From positions 11,532,101-11,596,100 of the forward strand of contig NC_003074.8 in NCBI RefSeq assembly GCF_000001735.4: a stretch of 64,000 bases of DNA. Direction: 5' to 3'. Both the position numbers and the translations under genes were made by a program. The notes beneath the pieces are model-generated. The model worked only from the letters and a program-made list of their open reading frames with translations, was not told the DNA's origin and did not search any database. Below, one piece after another: positions 1 to 12,360 of the stretch. The DNA comes from Arabidopsis thaliana (taxonomy: Eukaryota; Streptophyta; Magnoliopsida; Brassicales; Brassicaceae). Each line of letters begins with the position of its first letter. The first letter of the stretch is position 1.

Positions 1-704
1 ATCTCTTTAGCCGGAGGAAGCGTTAAGGTTCTTGCATAGTCTTTCTCCTCTGAGATATACGAAGAGAGCTGAAAGATCTTTTGCTCGAGTCCGGCCGGAA
101 CATTGATGACCGTACGATCTAAAACCGTAGGTAGATCAAAATCTTGAGGTGTGGTTCCGTGTTTACATATATGAGCCCAAGATTTATGAAACTTTGACGC
201 AGTTTTGCCGTCCATGACGACATGGTGAACTGTTGTTCCGATGGAGAAACCTTGGTTTGGAAAGAGAGTGATTTGTAGAGAAAGAAGAGACGCTGAGTCA
301 GAGGAAACTTGTAACTCGGGGACAAGAGGACGTAATTCAGTCTCCAGACGAAGTTCTTTGCTAGAGATATAAGAGAAGTCAGCTTCGGACTCGACCACTG
401 TGAGAGAGACAGTGTCTTTGGGGAAGATGACTATGTGTGGTTTAGGATCTTGGGGGTTCCATTTGAGGTGACCGGAGAGTGGGAGGAAGTGGGAGAGGAC
501 GAGGGAGAGGGATTGTTCGAGTTTGGGGAGGATGGAAGAGAAGAAGGAGTCACGAGATGACTCGGTGAGTTTGTAGAAGGTAACTCGCTCTATGGGATTG
601 AGTTTTAGCCATAGTAAATCAAAGAAAGTGAGTGGGAGAACGAGTGGTTCGACTGAGTTAGTTACAAGGCTGACTCGAGAGATCTTGATCACGTTTAAGG
701 CCAT
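1..704 (-). CDS. BAHD acyltransferase, N-terminal part, runs off the left edge (phenolic glucoside malonyltransferase-like)
   Basis: The reading frame starts at the ATG complementary to 702-704 (MALNVIKISRVS) and stays open to base 1, so the C-terminal half lies outside the window. The catalytic HxxxD motif is visible as HHVVMDG around residue 160. N-terminal motifs such as LPLTFFDLLWLKLNP and VERVTFYKL-type sequence are those of the anthocyanin/phenolic glucoside malonyltransferase clade (PMAT1, PMAT2, 5MAT). These cytosolic enzymes move malonyl from malonyl-CoA to sugar hydroxyls. No stop or frameshift is seen in the visible 234 codons, so this may be the functional member of the cluster. 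Two more copies on the same strand (8.7-18.2 and 22.5-23.9 kb) are broken. The substrate is inferred from family only. Confidence 0.88.
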   Translation of the reverse strand, partial: MALNVIKISRVSLVTNSVEPLVLPLTFFDLLWLKLNPIERVTFYKLTESSRDSFFSSILPKLEQSLSLVLSHFLPLSGHLKWNPQDPKPHIVIFPKDTVSLTVVESEADFSYISSKELRLETELRPLVPELQVSSDSASLLSLQITLFPNQGFSIGTTVHHVVMDGKTASKFHKSWAHICKHGTTPQDFDLPTVLDRTVINVPAGLEQKIFQLSSYISEEKDYARTLTLPPAKE

Positions 705-2588
705 CGTTGACGGAGACAATCTCACTTGGACTCTTTTTTTTCAGACAGTTTTCAAACAGACTACTGTTTTGGTGTGCCAAATAAACATCTATTCACTTAA
801 TTATCAAAAGCATGGGAATAAAATATGACAATCCCACTACCATATGAAAGATGCTTTTGGTAGGTAAAGATGTTTTTTAGTTATATCATACTGCATTTCA
901 AAACAAAATGATGCAAAAAAAATTCCTTAGACCTCAATGATTAAAAGTTTTAGGTGATTACAATGTTATGAGATTTTCCATTACCTAAACCCATCAAATT
1001 CCCTTTGAATACAATTTTTCACTAGAATATGTGCGCATAACTTTTATTTTCCTCTTTGTTTCGTTTTCAACTAAAACTAATGCTTTGAAGCTTTTAAAAA
1101 TGAGAAAAATGTCAGAAAAAATTCCCAGTTGTGCAAAAGTATTGAAAAACAAAATCTTCACCTTACTAGGTGATGAAATATATAATCAACTTTCGTTCAT
1201 TTCTAATTAAATCATTAAATTTTGTTGGTTTCTTAGTTTAATAGTGAAATTTAGCACTTTGCCAAAATAGTCAATTAGTCATCATGAATTTGACTAACGA
1301 AATAAATTAACATAATTAAGTCTCGGCTGAAAATCTTAATAAGTGAACGTAGATTTCAACAGAGACGTAACACTGTTAATTTATTTCGTCATGCAAGCTT
1401 AACGACGTGACTATTTTGGAAAACTGAACAAAAGTTTACGATTAAAATGAGAAGTCAACAAAACTTTACGATTTAACTGAAAAATCAGCAAAAATTGATT
1501 ATATATTCCATTGAAGCCAAAGTTGGGGATTTCTTTCAACATTTTTTCACAGTTCAAGATTTTTCCGACATTTTTCTTTTTAAAAATAGGGAAATTTCTT
1601 TTTGTTTTTCTATCATAAAATATAGGATAGTTGCACTGAACCAGCATAAAAATTAAATAATATGCCATCAAACCATAATTTTTTTAATAACTATTAAAAA
1701 TTTGTGACTCTTTCACAGCTTTCACAGCAGTAGCAACAATGTTTTACATAAAATATACCAAAAATACATACTATGTATAATATATTTTGAGAACCCATAA
1801 TTATTTCCTCTAAAAAAATTTCTTCAAATTTGTTAAAAAGTTTTAAGAGATTTACAACATTTGAATATACAAAACATTTTTAATAGTTATAAATATCTTT
1901 TCATTTAATTTATATATATATATATATATATTATGTATATAATATTTAAGAATCTGTTATGATAGTGTTTAACAAGAGAAAACAATTATTTATTTATTTT
2001 TAGTGAATTATTATGACTAATGTAGATAAAAGGAATTTTTTAATTTTGGCGGAAAAAAGCTTTCAAAATATTTAGTTCAAACAAATATATAGATTTGTAG
2101 CAGTATAAAATGATTTGCGTGATTGTTGTTAAAAGCTAACAACCGTAACCGCCTACAAAACATAATGTTTGCTGGTAATTGGCGAAAAACCAATCAAGCA
2201 AATTTAAAACATGAAAAAAACAAAATCATACATTAAACAGTGGAAATTGGAGAGATTTGAACTAAAAAAAAAAAAATACATTCCCCATCAAAATTAGAAC
2301 TGACACCTCCACAATTATTAAACTATCCAAACTTTAAAATATATCTCGACTAAGAGAAATCAAAACCTCTTCATCGATATTCTCTTTCAGGCCTCCTCCG
2401 GAAATGATCACCTCTTATATCTATACTAAGTTTTCTTCATACTAAAAAGTACATATTGTCTTGCATCATAAGATGATCTTCTTAAAGAGACAAGTGCATA
2501 TTCACTCGTTCAAGTTAGTAGAAATCCGACTTTTCTTCTTGGGATGGAATAGAACACAATCTCTCTTAATAATTCATTCAGATTTATG
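705..2588. other. AT-rich intergenic stretch upstream of the first BAHD gene
   Basis: No coding potential is seen. Bases 775-870 resemble the region upstream of the second BAHD copy at 18245-18320 (shared words such as aattatcaaaagcat and gaaagatgct), so this is part of the ancestral duplicated promoter. An uninterrupted TA microsatellite lies near 1911-1931. Confidence 0.6.
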
Positions 2589-3172
2589 GTTTTCGGTAGG
2601 GATGTTAAAGATGGGTAAAAGTCCAGTGGGAACCCGAAACCCGCTTAAAATTTAAAGCCTAAAGATCAATGTATTGTTAAAAATAAAGTAGGCTCAAAAC
2701 GAGCGGATCTTATTTACGTAGAGTTGTATGTGGGCTTTACCCTGTCGGGTTATGGATATCCATGGACTTTTTTCCTTCTAAACTTAATGTACTAAAACGA
2801 CATCATTTTTTCTCTCCTAAAATCCCTAAATCCCCAAATTTGGTTTCTCTACGTGTTCTTCTTCTCTACCAATTTTAATTCCTAAATTTGATTCATCTCT
2901 ATCACTCTCTCTCTTCAATTTGATTTGTGATAAACCCTAGTCTCTAGGCTCCGAAGCTCACTCTCGCCTCTCTAGGATAAAAAAACAGAGAAGAAACTCA
3001 GAAACAGAGCATTTGGGAGGAAGAAAACGGACCCAATTCCCTTTGACCCACCGGTTACAAGAGTAGTCATACCTTGAAGACTCCACCTGTTAATATCCAT
3101 TGTTGTGTTGTGTGTGTTACGACACTTAGTCACTATAGCCACAAGTATAATCAGTTAGAATGATAAGTTTAA

Positions 3173-3744
3173 CTAGAATCTAACCCGTGGTACACCACGG
3201 AGCAAATATTTTATTTATATATATAATAATATTAAATTTTACCGTTTTATATTTAGTATTAAAGTTATATTATTTTCTATTAATAGTATAATTAAAAAAA
3301 TTAGTGATGATAAAAAAATAAAATAAATATTTAACATGTGTTATATCAATCCAAACCCGTCTCCTTGTATTTCATATCAATCTAAACCCGTCCTGTTATA
3401 CTTCTCGTCTCATGATATTTTAATTTTTATGTTTAAATATTAATAATGTTTCATAAAATTAAAATATATCAATAATATTCTTTAAAAATAATAATTGTTT
3501 TTGACTTTAATGTAATGACATTCTTTATAAATTCTTACTTTACTTCAAAAATACTTCAAAAAGGTACTACAAAAGTACTTCAAAAAGGTACTTCAAAATT
3601 TTTAATATATATAATGTTATGTTTTGGTAAAAATTATTATAAATAAAGATTTAGTTTAATCATAATTTGGGATTGATATACAATACTTGTGTTTTTGACT
3701 ATCTATTTTTTATTCTAATAACCTAAATTTAGACATTTTGTTAA
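3173..3744 (-). mobile_element. Helitron remnant, 3' end on the minus strand
   Basis: Complemented, the sequence ends in a hairpin (CCGTGG/CCACGG arms, 3185-3200) followed a few bases later by CTAG, with a host T next. This is the standard Helitron 3' end. The 5' end was not found; the body is interrupted at 3745 by another Helitron. Confidence 0.55.
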
Positions 3745-5789
3745 TCCTACTATATTATTTGGGAAGTACATTTTAAATGTAACCTTAATTTTTGTAAGTA
3801 ATTACATAGGTATGCCATTAGAAATAAAATTTTAAAGAGTATCTCTTTAAGGATTAAAAAGTCAAATACTAGTTTAATTAATTAAATTTAATTAAAAAAC
3901 GAAATACATTATTAATTTCCAAAAATAATAACCAATCAAAATCAACATATAAGATTTGATATCTAAATTTTAATTAATTTAATTTAATTAGAAAAACGAA
4001 ATACATTATTAATTTCCAAAAAAGTAACCAATTAAAATCAACAAATTATATTTGATATCTAAATTATCATATTAATTTTTTATTAATTATTATAGTTCAT
4101 TTCTCATCTTTATATGATTCTATTTTTGCGGAAAAATAATATCATCATTATAAAAAAATAATTAGAGTTTTTTCCCATATGTCATAATTTGAATTTTTAA
4201 AAACAAATATAAACTGTTCAATACATAAAAAAATATTATAACGGATAAAAAATAGATTTAAGAAAATTTTCTACTGAGTAACGGGTCATAATTTGAAATA
4301 TTTATATTCAATTTCATACATATTATATTGAAAATTTATAATCTTATATACTACAATAATTAATAACATATTAGATGTGATTCAATTTTTAATACAAGTT
4401 GAAAATCCTAGAATTGCATGTTTAGATCGATATTAATACAAGATGGTATACTACAGGTGAAACTCTTAAATTAACAATCAAACTACAAGTGTATAATCTT
4501 AAACACTAAACAATATAGATAATATCAACAAAACATATACAACTCACAGTTTACTATACATTTAAAATCAAATAAAATAATATCAAATATTTTTAAATCA
4601 TCTTTATAATAAAAAAATTTAGTTTAACTAAAATATATACCGCAGGTTAATATCTAGATTATAGGGCTTATTGGATCTAAAGACGGATCATCAAAGATTT
4701 CTTAAACTGAAGCAAAATATATTGAATATTCAAATATCTATCTGTTACCAAATTATAAACAAATAAGTCAATTTAATATTTTATATACGAAATCAATTAA
4801 ATCTTAATCACATAAAAATTAGCACAAAAAAGTATTCATCAATTAAAAAAATATCAAATCTCTGTGTTATATAAGTTTTGATACTATATTCGAATAAAGT
4901 GTAATATACCTTTTCAATTTGTATTCTTTAACTAACTTAAGCTAACTAATATATTTGCTAATCTTATACCTATCAAAACCGACTATCGTTTCTTATCTCT
5001 ATAGTATTTTTGCAAGACTTTTTTGGTGGATTTGGATAAAAGTGCATTCGGGTCATATGGTACATTCTCCTATTAAATAAATATGGTGCACTCCTATGTT
5101 ATTATCTAAAATATTTACATTCTAATTCAGAGTCATATCATTAATAAAATTAATATTAATAAAATTAATATTAACAAAATAAATAGCTTTTTGGCAAGAC
5201 GGATTTGGAGGGACGGATTTTTGAATCAACATTAATAAAAAAGTAAAATATAATTAATCCATCGTTTTAATACGGGTTAGATCTTTAATTTATTATTTTT
5301 TAAGACCACTAATATTAAACATATCAAATCATCCTAATTTAGAAAAGATTATATAAAACCAAAAATGTAATGTGGTATGTATAATGTTACTATATATAAA
5401 ATTAAACTATAGATATAAATGTATTAGAGAATGATACAATTTGCAAAACTTTTCTATATAAAAAATTATTCTTAAATTTTAAAAATTACTATTTTAAAAA
5501 AAAATCACGGGACGGTAAAAAAATTACAGAACGAGTTCTATTTTGGAATTGGGTTATATGGTGGATGTATTTGAATCAATATTTATAAAATTTTAAAATA
5601 TTATTAATATGCTGTTTTAATAGGGGTTAAAACTTCAGTTTTTTAACAATTATCTCATGGATTCGTGGTATACCGTTACTTAATAACAATTATAAACTGT
5701 ATAATATAAATATTTTATAAAAGTAAAATTTGCAAGTTTTAATATATACTACTTTTAAAAAAAAAATCATCCCACGGGTTACAATCTAG
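3745..5789 (+). mobile_element. Helitron, plus strand
   Basis: The 5' end TCCTACTATATTATTTGGGA follows an A, and the 3' end is CCCACGGGTTACAATCTAG at 5771-5789. The 3' stem-loop is degenerate. The body is noncoding, so the copy is non-autonomous. It abuts the next Helitron without a spacer. Confidence 0.55.
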
Positions 5790-7368
5790 TCTATATTATT
5801 AATTGGGAAGCATTGTGTGATTGAAGGGTAGTTTATAACTAATTAAATAAATTTTTTACATAGGTAATATAGTAATTTAACAACTAATCCAAAACACATT
5901 AATGAGTTTAATAGGCTAACAAATAGTATGGATCTTTTAACACACACGCAAAATAATTCAAAAATAGAATTCATGTTTGAATTGATTCGACTAATTGTAT
6001 TTGACTACCTTGCGCACCCAACTTTATTGTTCTTCATGGATGTACTTTGAAAAATATGCATAGATAATCATATATTATTTATATAAATTTGTGTTTGAAC
6101 TATATAATATAAATCGTATATAGTTACAATATGATACGTACAAACATATATATGCAATATGGTTCAGTTCATATGGTCACATGGAAGCTCAACTAATATA
6201 ATTATAGAAATCTGTTTCGAATTAGATTAGTTTGTTATATAAATTATACGGAGCATTTTGAATTAGATTTGTTTGTTATATAAATTATAAAAATCTGTAT
6301 AAATCTAAACTAATATATATGGTAATCATTTAATGCTCAATAATATCCTATTCGTTTGTTGTAAATTCTAACAACACGGAGAATATTGTAGCAACATGAA
6401 TAATCATTTAATATTTCTAACAATTATCATAACTCTAAAATTTTGGATCATTCTGAAAGTAAAAAACCACACACACGTTTTGAACAATCTCTTTTTACTA
6501 ATACCATTGCTTATACAAAAATGAATGTACTTGCTTTGGTCACAGACCTTGCTAACGTAAAGCCTTTCAAAATCGAATGGAAAAATCCAAGTTAAGATTT
6601 TGTATTCATGGACTTAATACACGGAATACTCAGAAGAAACCATGGAAATGATCCTACCTGATAAAAATGTAAGTATTGATTTTCGTTTAAATCTAGGTTA
6701 TATCAGGATTGTATCTTTTATATTATTAACACAATTGTATTTCACTAATTTACTAATTTACAGGGAACTTTGATACATGCTACTATTAAGAAACAACATA
6801 TGAGAGCACGCAAAACCAAACTATTTATATAAATAAAACACTAATAAATGATGCAAAAATTGTTAAACTTTAAATAACTAAAATTTCTATTCAAATTTTA
6901 AAACTAAGAAACAGAAAATAAACGTGTAAACCAAAGTAATTTTAAGAACAAAAGAAAAATTTCCAATGAAATATTACTATTATGATATCTCTGCTACTAT
7001 ATAATTCACTAACCCAAAATAAAATAAAATCTTAACTAAAAGTTTTTGCAAAAAATATTGTTTTTACATTACCTTCCATACATCTTATTTTCAAATATTA
7101 TGATAACTGATAAATTTATGATATATATACTATTATATAATTCACTAACACAAAAAAATTAATACAAACTTTTATCAAAACCATATGATAATACTTATAA
7201 CTCGCATATTGTGCGGTTCACAACATTAGCTATTGTATCATAAATAACAATTATACACTTTTCTATGCACATTATAATTTATATATTACAATATCTTTCA
7301 CTAAAAAATTATTCCAATACATTTCTTAAAATACGAAACCCCGCACGTACGTGCGGGTCAGAATCTAG
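5790..7368 (+). mobile_element. Helitron, plus strand, with perfect 3' hairpin
   Basis: It starts with TCTATATTATTAATTGGGAA and ends with an 18-bp palindrome (CCCGCACGTACGTGCGGG, 7340-7357), then TCAGAATCTAG and a host T. These are textbook Arabidopsis ATREP-type Helitron ends. No Rep/helicase reading frame is present in its 1.58 kb, so it is non-autonomous. Confidence 0.75.
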
Positions 7369-8669
7369 TATTATTTGAATCAGCAATATCAACTTAATAC
7401 ATGTACAATTTATTTATGCCAAAAAAAAAAACAAAATTATTTTGTACAATTGCAAATTTAAAACGAAAAATATGGATTGAGATAATTTGGGTTTCAATTT
7501 TTTATTACGTAATTAAATTTTTAATGAAAATATTAAAGCATATATTGTAATATAAGATTTGATTCATTTTATTAACTGAAAATAAATGATTTAAAACAAA
7601 AAATCAGGGTGATTAATGCTAATTGGAAAGATTTAAATGTTTTTGTGATTTTTTTTTTAGTTTCCTAAACTTTAGTAACATAATAGATTTTATATTTAGA
7701 TTTAAAAATAAGTTTAGTAAAACAATAAATGTCGATGGCATGCCATTATAAATCAGTGTCAGGATTTATTTATTAAAGTGGCTGCAAAAATGTATATGTA
7801 GATGACGCTAAATATAAATATATTCAGAAAATACAGAAAATGAATACAATTTAAAATATATCTCTATATAATTCGAGTACTTACAGATAGTTTCAAAACA
7901 CATGGATTTTTGGGATTTTACCCACAAGTTCTAAAATCCATTCGAGTTTTTTTAAAATTTGAGATTTTTATGGGTGGGTTCAATTTGGGTTAGGGCTGGA
8001 CTGTTTTTTTTTACCACGACAACATCCCTAGCTTCCGGAGATGTCACTAAACTTCATGTCCAATTCTGGTGGAAACTTTAGTGAAAATTGGTGGAAACTT
8101 GGGCTAATGGGTACAAAGAAGAAAGTCTCATGAATCAAATCAAGACTGTATTGAATAAATTATTTATCCGAAACGGGTCTAGATCATATTATTTCACATC
8201 TTACTGTAATGATTGACTTTAAAGAATATAGATCAAAAACCTATAGTATCACACACATAATACTCCAAAATCATTTAAAAATAAAACCAAAGGAATGTTA
8301 TTTTTATTTATAGAAATTCTAATAAATCACCAAAAATTTATAGAATTCACATAAATCCCACCAATCTAAAATCCACAAAATCTTTGAATCACTCTTTCAA
8401 TACAAAGTGTGTATTACACATAACTTTTTCAACTTTACATTCAAAATATACACCTAACTACTTTACCAAAATCTTTAAAACACAAATATATGACATACAA
8501 TGATACAAATATAACGGATAAATCTGCATTAAATTCTTTGCTTGGACTTTGGATTTTTTTTCATGCCCCATCGAATGAATTCAAGATACAGATTTTTCCT
8601 TTTAACAACTGAACTCACTTATTTAGAAGACGATACAATGTAATGATCATTTAAATCCAGATTTAACTT
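7369..8669. other. Noncoding: right part of the hAT element, then 3' flank of the second BAHD copy
   Basis: 7369-8030 is AT-rich and ends in the hAT right terminus. 8031-8669 is unique-looking AT-rich DNA up to the stop codon of the BAHD C-terminal half. No gene is seen. Confidence 0.55.
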
Positions 8670-9184
8670 TCAATTGTCAAATCCATTACTAAATAAAGAA
8701 AGGAAAACAATCATCTCACATCTCTTCAAAGAGACCCCAATCTCATCCCTCCTCGCTGACATAGAAAAGCTATTGTTCTTGTAAAGAGACATAACATCAG
8801 TATTAACTGGTCTTCCCCACCCAAAATCCGCCCCATATATCCCAAACTGGTTCGACCCGGTAACAGTCAATACTTTTGTACCAACCTTCATGTTTTTAGT
8901 TCCTTCCTCGTACACCTCCCAAACTGACTCAAGACTTCGTGAACCCAAACCTTTGACCGAATCACTTAAAATCTCAACACCGTTGACGAATCCATCTTCT
9001 CCCAAAAAGGTCGTCGCTTCATATCCATTAAAATCAATTGGTAAAACACAATTCCCAAAATATGTTAAAGGAACCGGTGGATCTAACCGGTTTCTAAAAT
9101 CAGCAGCATAAATAAACCGAATCGGTCTATCCACACTGCCCCATGCGCCTTAATCACACAAGTCAACACATAAGTGTACGTGAC

Positions 9185-9908
9185 GAATGATCATTTCTTG
9201 TGTCCTTTTTTGGGACAACTAATCTGCAAAACCACTTTAGAGTCTTCATATCCCCTTTGAGTTAATGATTTGTGTTAAGACGAATTTATCCCTGTAATTT
9301 ATTTTGAATGAATAATTAGAATAATTAATAGAAAACATTTTGAAAAAAAAAAAAACGGAAAAAGAAAAAAAAAAAGCTCGAGCACGAGCTCGACTTCTTC
9401 TTCGGGATTCTTCCTCCGGCGAGCTCCGGCAAGCTCCGGCGAGCCGCATTGTCGTTTTTCTCCTCCTGCAAGCTGCATCAATCTACTAAGTCCAGGTATG
9501 AAGAGAGCTTCAAAAGCTTTGAATTACATATTTTGAGGATTTTGAGATTCAATCCAATTAGATTTGGGTTATTGTGTTTTAGCACCTATATTAGAAGTTT
9601 AAGTATAGATTTAGGCTTCATTTGGTCTGTTAATGGGTAAGCAATTGATTTCACATGCTGATTCATACTAAATTGAACTCAAATCGAATATTTGTTCTTG
9701 TCGCGAAAATAATACTGGTCGAACTAGCTATAGTAGTACCGTAATTTATATAGATAGTATGTTTTAATAGCACCAATATTACTTAAACACGTAGTATTTC
9801 ATATATGTAATAGTATTACTCACACATGTAATATTTCAGAATTAGTACTAGTATTACTGTAAATGTACTAGAATCGGTAATACTAGTAATATTGACTGAG
9901 TATGTGTA
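9185..9908. other. Left terminal and leader region of the VANDAL element
   Basis: This 0.72-kb noncoding region contains the left terminus and the probable promoter of the transposase gene. It ends in a cluster of AGTATTAC motifs just before the transposase start (annotated separately). A G/A-rich stretch lies at 9340-9440. Confidence 0.6.
9811..9885. promoter_or_regulatory. Cluster of YAGTATTAY motifs ahead of the transposase
   Basis: Exact matches: TAGTATTAC at 9811-9819 and 9849-9857, and the complement GTAATACTA at 9877-9885. Several one-mismatch relatives (gtagtattt, ctagtaata, gtaatattt) lie between 9709 and 9895. I recall YAGTATTAY as the motif bound by VANC21 in A. thaliana VANDAL21; binding here is inferred. 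Confidence 0.6.
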
Positions 9909-10355
9909 TTGTTTTGGCAGGTTACAATGAAAGAGAACATGATCATATATTTTAAATTCCAAGGTCGCATGTATAATGTGATGATGAAGAGATTAAGGGA
10001 GAAGATTACTCTCTCAGTGTTAGAAGATAGGATAATGACGAAGCTTGGATTAGATGCAAATAAGGTAAAATTGCATATGAGGTACAATCCACGGTTGTTC
10101 GGAGTAGAGGAAGAAATGAACGTTTGTGATGATGAGGATGTCTTTGTTTATGTAACATCCGCAAAAAATAATCGGAGAAGTGTTTTGGTTGTGGAGGAGA
10201 TCTCTAAACCGCCCGAGCCGGGGCAATTGCCCGAGCAATTGTCTAGAGTTGGTAAAAGTTCTGTTGGTAAGAACTATACGGAGTTGAATTCAGAGGAGGA
10301 TGAAATGAGAGTGGATGATGGTGCACTCATCGTCTTATTAGAAGAGGAACAAGGA

Positions 10356-10472
10356 ACTCAACATCAACTTGAGGCAATAGTGGAGGATCACGGGACTCAA
10401 TATTAACTTGAGGCAATAGTGGAGGATCACGGAACTCAACATCAACTTGAGGCAATAGTGGAGGATCACGGG
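10356..10472 (+). repeat. 39-bp (13-codon) tandem repeat, three copies, in the transposase linker
   Basis: Three successive 39-bp units encode EAIVEDHGTQ-type peptides. They start at 10356, 10395 and 10434. One copy holds a stop (TATTAA where the others read CATCAA). The repeat is acidic and lies between the N-terminal domain and the zinc-binding region. Confidence 0.85.
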
Positions 10473-11137
10473 ACTCAAGAAGATGAAACACGCTATGATG
10501 AGTCTATGGATAATTCTGATAGGGGGGAACAGTATGTTGAGTCGCCACCTGCTGTAGAACCGGGTATGTTTAAAAAAGAATGGGAAGACGGAATTGGGTT
10601 GACCTTACGTCAAGAATTTCCAAACAAGGCGGCATTGCACGAGGTGGTGGATTGAGCTGCATTTGCTAACAGTTTTGGTTATGTGATTAAGAAGTCGGAT
10701 AAGGAGCGCTATGTCCTAAAGTGTGCCAAAGAGAGCTGTTCTTGGCGTTTACGAGCGTCCAATATCAGTAATACTGATATATTCTCGATTAGAAGGTACA
10801 ATAAGATGCATAGTTGCACTCGGCTAAGTAAAGGTAGTAGTAGGCTCAGGAAAAAAAACGCAACCCACAATTAGTCGCAGCTCTCCTTCATGATCATTTT
10901 CCGGGATAGTTGGAAACTCCGGTTCCAAGAATTATCATGGAGCTAGTTCAGACGAAGTTAGGTGTGAAAGTATCATACTCGACAGCGCTAAGGGGGAAAT
11001 ATCATGCGATTTATGATTTAAAAGGTACCCCGGAAGAAAGCTACAAGGATATCAATTGTTATTTATACATGTTGAAGAAGGTAAATGATGGTACAGTTAC
11101 TTATCTGAAATTGGATGAGAATGATAAATTTCAGTAC

Positions 11138-11269
11138 GTATTTGTAGCTTTGGGAGCTAGCATTGAAGGTTTTAGAGTGATGAGGAAAGTTTTAATTGTG
11201 GACGTATTCGTAGCTTTGGGAGCTAGCATTGAAGGTTTTAGAGTGATGAGGAAAGTTTTAATTGTGGAT
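11138..11269 (+). repeat. 66-bp in-frame duplication at the transposase catalytic core
   Basis: Bases 11138-11203 and 11204-11269 are identical but for one transition. The duplication repeats 22 codons (VFVALGASIEGFRVMRKV...), so the strand leading to the first catalytic Asp is present twice. Near-identity means the duplication is recent. Confidence 0.92.
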
Positions 11270-12360
11270 GCAACACATTTGAAGAACGGATATGGCGGAG
11301 TGCTAGTGTTTGCCTCGGCTCAAGATCCTAACCGTCACCATTACATCATAACGTTTGCCGTACTCGACAGTGAGAATGATGCTAGTTGGGAGTGGTTTTT
11401 CGAGAAGCTAAAAACGGTTGTACCCGATACTTAAGAATTGGTTTTCATGACGGATAGAAATGCAAGCCTCATAAAGGCCATACGGAACGTGTATACCGCG
11501 GCTCATCACGGGTATTGTATTTGGCATTTGTCCCAAAATGTGAAAGGTCATGTTACTCACACCAACCGAGACGTACTCGCATGGAAGTTTCAGGAGTTAA
11601 GTCGGGTCTACGTCGTGGCGGACTTCAACCGAGCGTATGACGGGTTTAAGTTGAGATATCCTAAGGCGACCAAGTATTTGGAGGATACAACCGTGAAAGA
11701 AAAATGGACAAGGTGTTGTTTTCCCGGAGAAAGATACAACTTAGACACAAGCAATTGTGTGGAATCTTTGAACAATGTGTTTAAAAACGCAAGGAAATAC
11801 TCGTTAATACCAATGCTTGATGCGATCATCAAAAAAATCTCCGTTTGGTTTAATGAACATCGGATGGAAGCCGCGTCTGGATCTTTAGAAAATAAGATGG
11901 TGCCTTTGGTCGAGAATTATTTGCATGATTTGTGGGTTTTTGCCGAGAATATGTAGTCACATGCGACAAAGGAATAGATTATACGGTGAGCTTGCTTTTG
12001 AAAACTTGCAGTTGCAAGGTTTTCGATATCCAAAAATATCCTTGTATTCATGCATTAGCCGCTTTCATTAACATTATGGATGATGAAGATCGGAGAAGAG
12101 GTTTGGAGTTACATGATTTGGTTACAAAATATTATTGGGCGGAGTTGTGGGTATTGGCCTATTATAGGACTATTTATCTTGTTCCGGATAGGTCGCAGTG
12201 GGAAATACCAGATGAAGTAAAGGCGTTGAAGATAGTTCCGCTGTCTAAAAAACCGAAGAAAGGAAGGAAAAATATGCTAAGGTTTCCATCAACCGGGGAA
12301 AAGCAGCCAAAACGACAAAGGACGCAAAACAAAAGGCGTCCAAGGCAATCGTGTCAATGA

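Larger units (their letters stand above)
2597..8030. mobile_element. Old hAT-type element, filled with Helitrons
   Basis: The left end reads TAGGGATGTT and the right end, complemented, reads TAGGGATGTT as well, as in many plant hAT elements. The flanking 8 bp are GTTTTCGG (2589-2596) and GCTTCCGG (8031-8038). They differ only by two C/T transitions, as expected of an aged 8-bp target duplication. No transposase reading frame is left. Bases 2780-3100 look like a 5' leader. Most of the 5.4 kb is later Helitron sequence (3173-7368). Confidence 0.6.
9909..12360 (+). pseudogene. MURA/VANA-like MULE transposase, decayed
   Basis: The frame begins MKENMIIYFKFQG; an acidic linker follows. A zinc-binding region with KCAKESCSWRLRAS comes next (about 10683-10870). 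The MULE catalytic core has VLIVDATHLKNGYGG (first Asp), VFMTDRNASLIKAI with a CIWH pair (second Asp), and NCVESLNN (Glu). A C-terminal SWIM zinc finger (CSCKVFDIQKYPCIH) and a basic tail complete it. The coding sequence has at least five in-frame stops (near 10404, 10653, 10901, 11432) and two frame changes (near 10855 and 11945), plus two in-frame tandem duplications. It cannot make a full transposase, so movement would need one supplied in trans. It lies directly behind the motif cluster at 9811-9885. Confidence 0.88.

Noticed and set aside
592-828. 78-codon plus-strand frame at the start of the first BAHD gene
   Set aside because: Antisense of the conserved BAHD N-terminus; the same shadow appears at the third copy (23748-24080).
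7366-7374. TAGTATTAT match to YAGTATTAY outside the VANDAL element
   Set aside because: Single site at a Helitron border; one or a few are expected by chance in 64 kb of AT-rich DNA.
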